A DNA stretch of 64,000 bases from Rhizobiaceae bacterium (GTDB lineage Bacteria; Pseudomonadota; Alphaproteobacteria; Rhizobiales; Rhizobiaceae), in NCBI GenBank assembly GCA_023953905.1, contig JAMLJA010000010.1:62001-126000 (forward strand). Reading direction: 5' to 3'. The notes beneath the pieces were generated by a model, which worked only from the letters and a program-made list of their open reading frames with translations, did not search any database and had not been told where the DNA came from. How positions within the stretch are numbered: position 1 is the first letter of the stretch; every line of letters starts with the position of its first letter. Positions 1-7,792 of the stretch are shown here, piece after piece. Both the position numbers and the translations under genes were made by a program.

Positions 1-109
1 CGTTTAGCGAAAAAGGCGCCGCACAGGTTGCCATTCTTTCATCTTATTCATATAGATCAATTTAAGCGTTAAGACTCATTGGGCCAGAACGGAAGGACTT
101 TCGCCCGAG

Positions 110-1378
110 ATGACAAAGCCCAGTTCCGAATTCGACTTCGCCTCCGTCCTTCAGTCCGGCGACCATGTCGCCTGGCCGCAGGGAACGGGCGAGCCGACGG
201 GGCTGACGGCCGCCCTCGTCGAGGCGACGCCGAGCCTGCCGGACTATGTGGCGGTTCTAGGGATGGTGACGACGCGCACACCCAAGGCGATGACCGAGAA
301 TGGGGCCCGCTTCCTGTGCCTGAACGGCGCTGCAGGCACGCGCATTGCCGCCGCCGTTTCCGGCAATCGCATTGTCCCCAGCCATGTTTCGGCGGTGCCG
401 GGTCTGATCCGCGCGCGGCGCCTGCGGACCGATGTCGTGCTAATCCGAGTGCGCCCCACCAACGAAGCCGGGATGTTTTCGGTGGGCGTTGTGGCCGATT
501 TTGTGCAGGAAATGGTGAATGCCGCCCGGGTTGTCGTCGCCGAAATCGACGATCGGCTGCCTCTCACCGCCGATGATGCGCTGATCGCGAGCGAGCGCAT
601 AGATTATTTGACCCTCGCTGACGGGTTAGAACCGCTGCTACCCGATGCTGTGCCAAACCCGACAGAGATCGAGGTCGCACGGCATGTGGCCGAAATTATC
701 CCCGATCGCGCGACCATACAGCTCGGCATAGGTGGCTTGCCTACCGCGGTATGCGCGGCGCTGGCAGGGCATAAGGATTTGGGCATCCATTCAGGCGTGA
801 TCCCAGACTGTGCGGTCGATCTGCTGGAAAAGGGTGCCATCTCCAACCGCTATAAGGGGCTCGACGAAGGGCGGACGGTGACCGGTGGGCTATTTGGCGC
901 CCGTCGACTGATCGATTTCTCCGACGGCAATGCGGCCATATCGCTGCGCGGTGCCGCCTATACGCACGCGGCCCAGACGATGATTCGGCTCAAAAAGTTC
1001 TACACGGTCAACTCAGCTATCGAGATCGATCTGACCGGGCAGGTCAATTCCGAGCTCGCGGGCAGCAAGTATGTCGGCGCTGTGGGCGGACAGGTCGATT
1101 TCGTTCGCGGCGCCCGACTGTCTGAGGGCGGCCGGTCGATCATCGCTCTGGCTTCCACCACAGCAGACGGTAAAACCTCGAAAATCGTAGCCGGTTTTGA
1201 AGGCCGGCCGGTCACAACCGCGAGATCTGATATCGATATCGTGGTGACCGAATTCGGTTCGGCCGAGCTTTGGGGACTCGATTTTCCGGCACGCGCACGC
1301 GCGCTGATCGCGATCGCCCATCCCGACTTTCGAGAAACTCTGGACCGTTCGCTGAACGCCGCCGCGCACGCAGGTTAA
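110..1378 (+). CDS. Acetyl-CoA hydrolase/transferase family protein (4-hydroxybutyrate CoA-transferase-like)
   Basis: At 422 aa this is the length of the family, whose members move CoA between carboxylic acids in the cytosol. The family's QLGIG stretch (about residue 203) and the C-terminal GGQVDFVRGA and RARALIAIAHPDF blocks are present. The catalytic glutamate of this family sits in an H-S/T-E-M motif; here the motif reads HSGV, so residue 229 is Gly. The fold is clear but the classical glutamyl-CoA mechanism is doubtful. It is first in an operon with a crotonase only 11 bp downstream, so it presumably activates the pathway substrate as a CoA ester. A GGAAGG lies some 14 bp before the ATG, a rather long spacing. 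Confidence 0.85.
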   Translation: MTKPSSEFDFASVLQSGDHVAWPQGTGEPTGLTAALVEATPSLPDYVAVLGMVTTRTPKAMTENGARFLCLNGAAGTRIAAAVSGNRIVPSHVSAVPGLIRARRLRTDVVLIRVRPTNEAGMFSVGVVADFVQEMVNAARVVVAEIDDRLPLTADDALIASERIDYLTLADGLEPLLPDAVPNPTEIEVARHVAEIIPDRATIQLGIGGLPTAVCAALAGHKDLGIHSGVIPDCAVDLLEKGAISNRYKGLDEGRTVTGGLFGARRLIDFSDGNAAISLRGAAYTHAAQTMIRLKKFYTVNSAIEIDLTGQVNSELAGSKYVGAVGGQVDFVRGARLSEGGRSIIALASTTADGKTSKIVAGFEGRPVTTARSDIDIVVTEFGSAELWGLDFPARARALIAIAHPDFRETLDRSLNAAAHAG

Positions 1379-1389
1379 GGAGACGAACT

Positions 1390-2163
1390 TTGGGGGATCA
1401 TCTGATCGAGCACTGGCCTGGTGAGGGCGTTTGCATTCTGCGACTGAACAGGCCAGCGAAATACAACTCCCTGAGCACAGCCCTGACCGACGATCTGCGC
1501 ACTGCCCTGGTACGGATCAAGGAGCGCGGCGTTCGAGTACTGTTGCTGGCGGCTAATGGAAATGGATTCTGCGCCGGCGCGGACCTTTCAGAGCGCAAAA
1601 CTATGTCAGACGATCAAAAGTTCGCCCACAATCGTGCGATTTCCGGACTTGCGGACGATATCGCCGCACTGCCCTGCCCTACCATTGCCGGCCTGAACGG
1701 GCACGCGCTTGGCGGCGGCTGCGAGATCGCGCTCGCCTGCGATCTGCGTTTCATGGTGCGGAACGCGAAAATTGGCCTGACCGAGGCCCGGATCGGAGCC
1801 ATTCCCGGTGCCGGAGGTACCCAACGGCTGCCTCGCCTGATCGGAACCGCTCGCGCATTGGAGATGATGTATTCGGGCGAGCCGATCGAGGCGCCTCAAG
1901 CCGAAACCTGGGGCTTGGTCAACCGAACTTTCCCTGATGCAGCCGCGATGGAAGCCGCGATGCTCGAATTTGCCGCCCTCGTGTCACTGCGCTCCCGTCG
2001 CGGCATGCAGTTGCTCAAATCGGTGGTGTATTCCGGTTTCAACCGGCCAATCTCCGAGGGGCTCGAGGGCGAAAGGGTAGCCATCACCGAAATTCTGCGC
2101 TCGCGCGATTATCGCGAAGGCATCTCCGCCTTTGCCGAACGCAGGAGCCCTCTTTTCGACTAG
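1390..2163 (+). CDS. Enoyl-CoA hydratase/isomerase (crotonase) family protein
   Basis: This is a 257-aa crotonase-fold enzyme. I chose the TTG at 1390 because AAGGAG sits 7 bp upstream; the open frame runs further back into the preceding gene but without a ribosome site. The oxyanion-hole region (NGFCAGADL), the GGGCEIALACDL block and the LTEARIGAIPGAGGTQRL block are all present, so both glutamates used for hydration in the rat enzyme (E144 and E164) are retained. A true enoyl-CoA hydratase is the likeliest role, adding water to the product of the acyl-CoA dehydrogenase next door. The gene lies inside the first operon. Confidence 0.88.
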   Translation: MGDHLIEHWPGEGVCILRLNRPAKYNSLSTALTDDLRTALVRIKERGVRVLLLAANGNGFCAGADLSERKTMSDDQKFAHNRAISGLADDIAALPCPTIAGLNGHALGGGCEIALACDLRFMVRNAKIGLTEARIGAIPGAGGTQRLPRLIGTARALEMMYSGEPIEAPQAETWGLVNRTFPDAAAMEAAMLEFAALVSLRSRRGMQLLKSVVYSGFNRPISEGLEGERVAITEILRSRDYREGISAFAERRSPLFD

Positions 2164-2201
2164 CCGCGCCCGGACCGCGAACTACCTCAAAGGGAAGACG
2201 A

Positions 2202-3365
2202 ATGAAGCTAGAATTGAATGACGATCAAAAGGCGATGCTCGATACCGTACGCCAACTGGCGCAAACCAAATTCCGTTCGCGCGTCGCCAAATGGCAGGAC
2301 GGTACTTTCCCCTACGCAAACCTGAGGGAACTGGGCGAAATCGGCGTGTTGGGCATGGCAGTGCCTGAAGAACATGGCGGCCTGGGAATGCCGGTGCTGG
2401 ATTGCGTTCTCGTGCTCGAGGAAGTGGCCAAGGTCTGCTACGTGACAGCCATGGCGGCGATGAGCGCGATGGGCGCCCAGAACAGAATCATTGCCAATTA
2501 TGCGCCCGAGGATCTGAAGCAGAGATACCTGCCCGGCGTCATAACCGGTGAAACCATCCTGGCTATCTGCATGACCGAACCCCATGCCGGAACTGACGTG
2601 GCGAATTACACCACAAACACAGTCGTTCATAAGGATCACGTCGTTCTGAACGGGACAAAGACGCTTATCAGTAGGGCGGACGAAGCCCATTGCTTCATCG
2701 TCTTTACCCGCGTCGACGGCCGGTCCGGGCGCGAAGGCATCGGTTGTGTTCTGGTCGATCCGTCGACGCCGGGCTTCGAAGTTACCGCGCGATATCACAC
2801 GATGGGCGGCGAAAACCTGGCCGAGATCCAGTTTCGGGATATGAAACTGCCGTCTGAAAACCTGATCATCCGTGAGAATGGCTTCAAGAGGCTGCTTAAC
2901 GCCTTCAACACGCAGCGATGCATGAATCCATCCGTTTCTCTCGGGCTGGCCGAAGGTGCCTTCGAGGAAGCAGTGAAGTACGTTCGGAGCCGCGAGATAT
3001 TTGGACGCCCTACCGGCACCATGCAGGGCATTCGCTGGAAAATCGCCGACATGGCGCGCGAGATCGAGGTAGCGCGTTCGATCCTCTATCGGGCCGCCTC
3101 GACCGCCAATCCTTTCCCCGATCCCTATCTTGCCGCCATCGCCAAGATCCAGACAAACGAGATGGCAATCCGGGTTACCAGCGAAGCCCTCCAGGTTCAC
3201 GGCGGCTATGGATTTACCGATGAATACCCCGTCTCGCATTTCTATCGCGGTGCACGCTACGGCACCCTCGGTGGCGGGGCGACTGAGACACTCAAGGATC
3301 TCGTCGGACGCCGTGTGTACGACGCTTTCCCCGATGACGGTTTCCTCAGCTTCGGTTTGATGTAA
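2202..3365 (+). CDS. Acyl-CoA dehydrogenase family protein
   Basis: This 387-aa flavoprotein has the full-length acyl-CoA dehydrogenase layout: N-terminal helices, the middle beta domain with AICMTEPHAGTDV (about residue 120), and a C-terminal helical domain with EALQVHGGYGFTDEYPVSHFYRGAR. It would oxidise a CoA ester at the alpha-beta bond using FAD, passing electrons to ETF. The end of the protein reads LGGGATE where many family members have YEGT, so the usual C-terminal catalytic glutamate is not evident. GGGAAG precedes the ATG. It sits between the crotonase and the lyase, fitting a short beta-oxidation-like route. Confidence 0.9.
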   Translation: MKLELNDDQKAMLDTVRQLAQTKFRSRVAKWQDGTFPYANLRELGEIGVLGMAVPEEHGGLGMPVLDCVLVLEEVAKVCYVTAMAAMSAMGAQNRIIANYAPEDLKQRYLPGVITGETILAICMTEPHAGTDVANYTTNTVVHKDHVVLNGTKTLISRADEAHCFIVFTRVDGRSGREGIGCVLVDPSTPGFEVTARYHTMGGENLAEIQFRDMKLPSENLIIRENGFKRLLNAFNTQRCMNPSVSLGLAEGAFEEAVKYVRSREIFGRPTGTMQGIRWKIADMAREIEVARSILYRAASTANPFPDPYLAAIAKIQTNEMAIRVTSEALQVHGGYGFTDEYPVSHFYRGARYGTLGGGATETLKDLVGRRVYDAFPDDGFLSFGLM

Positions 3366-4249
3366 TGGCGAGTGAAGCGATCCGTTCGCTGCTCTTTGTC
3401 CCTGGTGACAAGGAGAAAATGATCCACAAGGCCCTCGCCTCAGAAAGCGATGCAGTGATCGTGGATCTTGAGGATGCCGTGACCCCAGAAGCTAAGCTGG
3501 CAGCGCGCGAGATCACCCGCGATGCCCTGATCGACGCCGACCGGACAAAGCCGGTATTCGTGCGTCTCAACGCTTTCGATACCGGCATGACCGCCGATGA
3601 TCTGGCAGCAGTCATGGCGGCGCGCCCCTTTGGAGTAATGCTGCCGAAATGCAGCGGACCCGCCGAACTGCAGCGACTGGCTCATTATCTTGATATGGCC
3701 GAGGCCGACCAAGCCATTACGCCCGGCACGACACGGATCGTCACCGTGGCGACGGAAACCGCCGCCGCGACCCTTAACCTCGCCGCCGCCCCCGGGGGCA
3801 CCGGAACGCGCCTTTGGGGACTGCTCTGGGGGGCTGAAGACCTCGCCGCCGATCTCGGGCTCGGCGCCAACCGGGACGAACATGGGCGGTACACTGATCC
3901 GTGCCGCCACGCGCGCACACAGTGTCTTTTTGCCTCCAACGCCGCCAAGGTTGTCGCGATTGACGCCGTCTATGTCGACTTCAAGGATCCCGAGGGGCTG
4001 GAGCGCGAATGCCGCGAGGGACTTCGCGACGGCTTTACCGCCAAGGCAGCTATCCATCCCTCGCAAGTCGAAATCATAAATCGGATCATGACCCCCACGC
4101 GCAGTGAACTGGAGTGGGCCGGGCAGGTCTGTAGTCTTCTTGCAGAAACCGGCGTCGCCAGGCTGGACGGCAAGATGATCGACCTTGCCCACAAGCGCCT
4201 TGCCGAGCGCATTCTGAAGCGGGCCTCGGCAGCTGGCATCACCCTTTAA
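3365..4249 (+). CDS. HpcH/HpaI aldolase/CitE-like CoA ester lyase
   Basis: The start overlaps the upstream stop (TAATG), indicating translational coupling. The 294-aa protein has the CitE-type N-terminus RSLLFVPGDKEKM, the DLEDAV metal-binding stretch (about residue 36) and a substrate-binding arginine in VRLNAF. Relatives are citrate lyase beta subunit, malyl-CoA and citramalyl-CoA lyases, and malyl-CoA thioesterases; they cleave or hydrolyse a beta-hydroxyacyl-CoA with Mg2+. Following a CoA-transferase and a hydratase, cleavage of a hydroxylated dicarboxyl-CoA such as citramalyl- or malyl-CoA is a reasonable inference. The exact substrate cannot be read from the sequence. Confidence 0.87.
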   Translation: MASEAIRSLLFVPGDKEKMIHKALASESDAVIVDLEDAVTPEAKLAAREITRDALIDADRTKPVFVRLNAFDTGMTADDLAAVMAARPFGVMLPKCSGPAELQRLAHYLDMAEADQAITPGTTRIVTVATETAAATLNLAAAPGGTGTRLWGLLWGAEDLAADLGLGANRDEHGRYTDPCRHARTQCLFASNAAKVVAIDAVYVDFKDPEGLERECREGLRDGFTAKAAIHPSQVEIINRIMTPTRSELEWAGQVCSLLAETGVARLDGKMIDLAHKRLAERILKRASAAGITL

Positions 4250-4274
4250 TGTCCAAGGAAGGGCGCAGGCTTAG

Positions 4275-4721
4275 ATGAGCGACAGCAACGCCCTATCCGA
4301 TGAATGGATTGCGGTGTCCGACGACACCTATGTTGGCGAACTCGGCGTGCTGCTGCGACGGGCTGGCGAGGAGCTCACCGAAATAGGCCTGCTGACGACC
4401 GAACGCCATCGTAATCTCAGCGGCAATGTACATGGCGGGGTCCTCATGACGCTGTTTGACCGTTGCGCGGGGCTGATCTCCCGTTTGGCAATGCCAGGCG
4501 TTCCTGTTGTAACCGCCTCGATAACGGTGAACTTCATCCGGTCTGTGAAACCGGGCGAGTTCATTCGAGTTTCCGGCAAGCTTCGCAAGGCAGGTCGCAC
4601 CGCCGTTTTTGCCGACTGCGAAGCCTGGGTGGGTGATCGTCTAGTCGGCACGGCGAGCGGACTACTGATGCGCGCCCAGAGTGGCGCCTGCCGACGCAGC
4701 ATACCAGGAGAGCCAGGATGA
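4275..4721 (+). CDS. PaaI-family hotdog thioesterase
   Basis: This small 148-aa protein has the PaaI-type hotdog signature NVHGGVLMTLFDRCAG (about residues 53-68), followed by the usual beta strands TASITVNFIRSVKPGEFI. Members hydrolyse acyl-CoA thioesters in the cytosol, often to recover CoA from dead-end esters in aromatic or branched-chain catabolism. It lies 25 bp after the lyase, and its stop overlaps the next start by ATGA, so it is part of the operon. The catalytic Asp candidate is the D of LFDRCAG. Confidence 0.85.
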   Translation: MSDSNALSDEWIAVSDDTYVGELGVLLRRAGEELTEIGLLTTERHRNLSGNVHGGVLMTLFDRCAGLISRLAMPGVPVVTASITVNFIRSVKPGEFIRVSGKLRKAGRTAVFADCEAWVGDRLVGTASGLLMRAQSGACRRSIPGEPG

Positions 4722-6163
4722 ACACCCACTTGGCAGTCGAGGCCATGGAAACCGACTTCGCCGAGGTCTTCTCAACCTTCTCAAGCGCACTGACAATTAC
4801 CGACATTCCCGACTCGGTTCTCAATGTCGTACGCACTGACATTTTCGATACGCTTGCCTGCGCAACTGCGGGATTCTCCGCCGACGGCGTCGGTTCACTG
4901 GTCGAGCTTGTGTGCGGCTGGGGCGGGCAGCCCGAAGCTACGATCTGGTGCAGCGGGCAGAGGGTACCCGCCCCCCACGCAGCCTGGGTCAACGGCATGA
5001 TGGCCCATGCCCGCGATTTCGACGATACGCACGATGACGCCGTGCTGCACGCCGGTGTCTCGGTGGTTCCGGCCGCAATCGCCGCGGCCGAGCGCGATCC
5101 CGCTGCCACCGGCGCCGATCTGCTTGCCGGGATCACCGCTGGGCTGGAGTTGATCTGCCGTCTCGGGGTTGCTACCAGGATCGGCATCATCGAGAGCGGT
5201 TATATGTATACTTCGCTCTTCGGCCATTTTGCCGCCACCGCCGCTGCCGCAAGGGTCATGCGCATGAGCGCCGCCGAAACGGTGAATGCGCTTGGCATCG
5301 CTTACAGCCAGGCGGCAGGCACTCATCAGGTCACACGAGACGCGGCGCTAACCAAGCGAATGCAGCCCGGATTTGCCGCCAAGACTGCGCTTATATCGAC
5401 TGCGCTCAGCCGAGCCGGCATCAGCGGCGCGCAGAAGACATTCGAAGGGCTGGATGGGCTGTTTGTTTCCTACTTCCGCGGGGCGTACACAGCCGGGATC
5501 CTGCGCGAAGGACTTGGTCAGCGGTTTCACCTCGCTGATCTCAGCTTCAAACCTTATCCCTGCTGCCGCTTCAATCATACCGCCATCGAAGCCGGTCTAT
5601 TGCTGCGCCGAAAGCTCGCCGATCTGGGTCATCCGCAGATCACGCGCATCGTGGCGAAAGTCAATCACCAGTCGCATGAGGCGGTCGGAAAACCCATCGA
5701 GATCCGGCAGAATCCGCGCAACATTGTACAGGCGCAGTTCAGCATTCCTTACACCGTGGCCTGCGCTCTCGTAGACGGAGAGTTGAGCCTTCGACACTTC
5801 AGTAAGAAGTTTATGGGGAACGAGGAAGTCCGCAACCTCGCCGGGCGCATCACGGTCGAGACTGATCCCGAGATTGAGCGGGGCTGGTCTCGCGGGATAT
5901 CTCCAACGCGCCTTGAGGCTGAAACCACCTCAGGACCGGTTGCCGTCCAGATTGATCGGCCGCTAGGCGGGCCTGAACGCCCTATGACCGACTCTGATTT
6001 CCGGGCCAAGTTTCGGGATTGCCTGGATATCAGTGGGCTACCCTGGCCAGACGAAACCCCGTCGACGCTGCACCTGCGCATTGGCGATCTGGAGAGGGGC
6101 GGCAAGCCGGCTGAATTGGTCCGCTGCCTGCTGTCGGAGAATGCGGGTGCGACAAGCAAATGA
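4718..6163 (+). CDS. MmgE/PrpD family protein
   Basis: This 481-aa protein belongs to the family of 2-methylcitrate dehydratase and cis-aconitate decarboxylase. The hallmark HARDFDDTHDD is at about residues 95-105, and the C-terminal domain has the YPCCRFNHTAIEA lid segment. Family members dehydrate or decarboxylate tricarboxylic-type acids without an iron-sulfur cluster. The start overlaps the thioesterase stop (ATGA). In a cluster with a CoA-transferase, hydratase and CitE-type lyase it recalls itaconate or methylcitrate handling, but which acid it acts on is inference. It is the last gene of the operon. Confidence 0.87.
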   Translation: MNTHLAVEAMETDFAEVFSTFSSALTITDIPDSVLNVVRTDIFDTLACATAGFSADGVGSLVELVCGWGGQPEATIWCSGQRVPAPHAAWVNGMMAHARDFDDTHDDAVLHAGVSVVPAAIAAAERDPAATGADLLAGITAGLELICRLGVATRIGIIESGYMYTSLFGHFAATAAAARVMRMSAAETVNALGIAYSQAAGTHQVTRDAALTKRMQPGFAAKTALISTALSRAGISGAQKTFEGLDGLFVSYFRGAYTAGILREGLGQRFHLADLSFKPYPCCRFNHTAIEAGLLLRRKLADLGHPQITRIVAKVNHQSHEAVGKPIEIRQNPRNIVQAQFSIPYTVACALVDGELSLRHFSKKFMGNEEVRNLAGRITVETDPEIERGWSRGISPTRLEAETTSGPVAVQIDRPLGGPERPMTDSDFRAKFRDCLDISGLPWPDETPSTLHLRIGDLERGGKPAELVRCLLSENAGATSK

Positions 6164-6216
6164 CCGATGCGACGAGTGCGACCGATGGCGAGAACCGCAA
6201 TGGCCTGCAGTCAAGA

Positions 6217-6963
6217 CTAGCTCGGCCGCGCTGAGATATCGGCCGGTTCTCGTGACAGTTCCTTGAAACGCGTCCTAAGCAGGTGGTCGAGTTCGCTGAT
6301 ATGCTCCTTCATCAGCTTGGCGGCCAAATCTCCGTCACGCTTACGGCAGGCATTCAAGATCTGCTGATGAAAATCGACAATCGCCCGGCGATTCTTCTCG
6401 GTATAGCGCATACCATGCCGTTCGCCACTCGCCACGATCGCAAGAACCGACCAGAAGGTCTCAAGCACAGCACTCTTCGAGGCTTTCGCCACACAAGCAT
6501 GGAAGGCTCTGTTCTCGCTCGCAAATTCCATGGGATCGCCGCCAATTTTCTTCATCCGGTCGATCGAGGCCTGCATTTCGCCGAAATCCTCGTCCGTGCC
6601 GAACACCGCTGCGCTGTAGGCCAGCGACGGTTCGATCTCAAGGCGAGCCTTGACGATTTCTATAAAGGGTACCTCGTTCAGACGAAGATACAAGGATAGG
6701 GCATGAGCCACGAAGTCGACGTTTGGCCGCCTCACAATAATGCCTCCCCGGGGGCCGGGGCGCATCGAAATGACACCTTGGCTTTCAAGGATGCGAAGAC
6801 TTTCACGCAGGGTCGGGCGACTTACTCCGAATTTCTGGATCAGCTCGCTTTCAGTCCCCAGGCTGTCTCCGACACGAACGTCGGAATCCACGATCGTCTT
6901 CAATAGAAGTGATGCAACTTGGTCAGACTTGCTGATTGTTCGCGTAGCTGTATTCTCAGACAC
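6217..6963 (-). CDS. GntR/FadR-type (FCD domain) transcriptional regulator
   Basis: The 248-aa protein has an N-terminal winged helix-turn-helix (GTESELIQKFGVSRPTLRESLRIL, about residues 37-60) and a C-terminal all-helical FCD ligand-binding domain with metal-site-type histidines (FHACVAKAS, FHQQILNACR, MKEHISEL). FCD regulators usually repress catabolic operons and release DNA on binding an organic acid or CoA ester. It converges on the CoA-ester operon with only about 50 bp between the stop codons, so it is the natural candidate regulator of that operon. Confidence 0.88.
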   Translation of the reverse strand: MSENTATRTISKSDQVASLLLKTIVDSDVRVGDSLGTESELIQKFGVSRPTLRESLRILESQGVISMRPGPRGGIIVRRPNVDFVAHALSLYLRLNEVPFIEIVKARLEIEPSLAYSAAVFGTDEDFGEMQASIDRMKKIGGDPMEFASENRAFHACVAKASKSAVLETFWSVLAIVASGERHGMRYTEKNRRAIVDFHQQILNACRKRDGDLAAKLMKEHISELDHLLRTRFKELSREPADISARPS

Positions 6964-7037
6964 TTTGGTTTATTCTTTTCTATCCGCAAGATTGTATCGC
7001 AACACCTTGAGCGAGTGCTATTAAAATACACGTAATC

Positions 7038-7056
7038 CGAATCCCTAGCGGATTCG
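7038..7056. promoter_or_regulatory. Perfect 7-bp inverted repeat upstream of the GntR gene
   Basis: CGAATCC, a 5-bp spacer CTAGC, then GGATTCG. It lies 75 bp upstream of the GntR start at 6963, in a gene-free stretch (6964-7252) that otherwise shows nothing I recognise. No T run follows on either strand, so an operator is more likely than a terminator. Autoregulation is inference. Confidence 0.35.
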
Positions 7057-7252
7057 TATCTGTCTATATCATTTAGTATTTTCGTGCAGGTTGCAACGCT
7101 TGCGTTGAAGTTTGCAGCAATTTGACGGGGACGCGCTTCGCCAGACTTAAGACTGGGTCGCAAAGTGAGTATGCAATTGAGGCTATCGCGCCCCGGCGAT
7201 GCGGTGGTGCCGATAGCAAAAATGAACTCCGTGAGCTCTGGCGCAAGTTGCT

Positions 7253-7790
7253 TCAATTGTTCGTGCGGTCGATGCCGACGAACAGGTAGAGCTTGCCTTC
7301 TGCGGTCTGAACCTCGGCGATGTCGATGTGAAAGAACCCGATGGGATACCGTTTAAACTTCGACCGCTTCGGCTTGTCACCCTCGACATCGGGCAGGCGC
7401 GAGATGCCATGACGTTGCAAGCACCGGTGCAGCGCAGATCGTGTCAGGTGAGGGATTAAGGACTGCAGGGCGCAAAGACAGTCGTCCAGCGGCAGCAGCG
7501 TATGGCACCGGAACGCCACGATCATCGCCTCCTCGGCCTTGGAAAGAACCGTCGAGCGCGGTTCTGACGGCCCAGTCTTCATGTCCTCGACGCTTGCCCG
7601 CTTGCGCCACTTCGCGACCGTCTTGGGGTTGATGCCAAGTTCCCGGCTCAGTTGCGCGAGCGAAGCTTGCGATCGCTGTATTGCTGCTCGGACAGCGTGC
7701 GTGGTCGTGGCACTGCCGTGACGAATTTGTCCCATAGGGCGTCCTTCCATTCCAAAGAAAGGATCACACCATCAAACCGTGGAATCAAAC
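7253..7790 (-). mobile_element. Truncated IS481-family insertion sequence (transposase N-terminal half)
   Basis: On the minus strand, 7253-7750 encodes the first 165 aa of an IS481-type transposase: a helix-turn-helix (LAQLSRELGINPKTVAKWRKR) followed by the start of the catalytic core with the first acidic residue in FFHIDIAEV. The frame ends after GIDRTNN, before the second and third acidic residues of the DDE triad, so the element is inactive. The left end appears to lie near 7782-7791, right against the stop codon of the enolase-type gene. The other end has been deleted at about 7255. Confidence 0.8.
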
Positions 7791-7792
7791 AC

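Noticed and set aside
6190-6251. GAGAACCG and CGGTTCTC as a terminator between the convergent MmgE/PrpD and GntR genes
   Set aside because: The arms are about 46 bp apart and one lies inside the GntR coding region; no T run follows.
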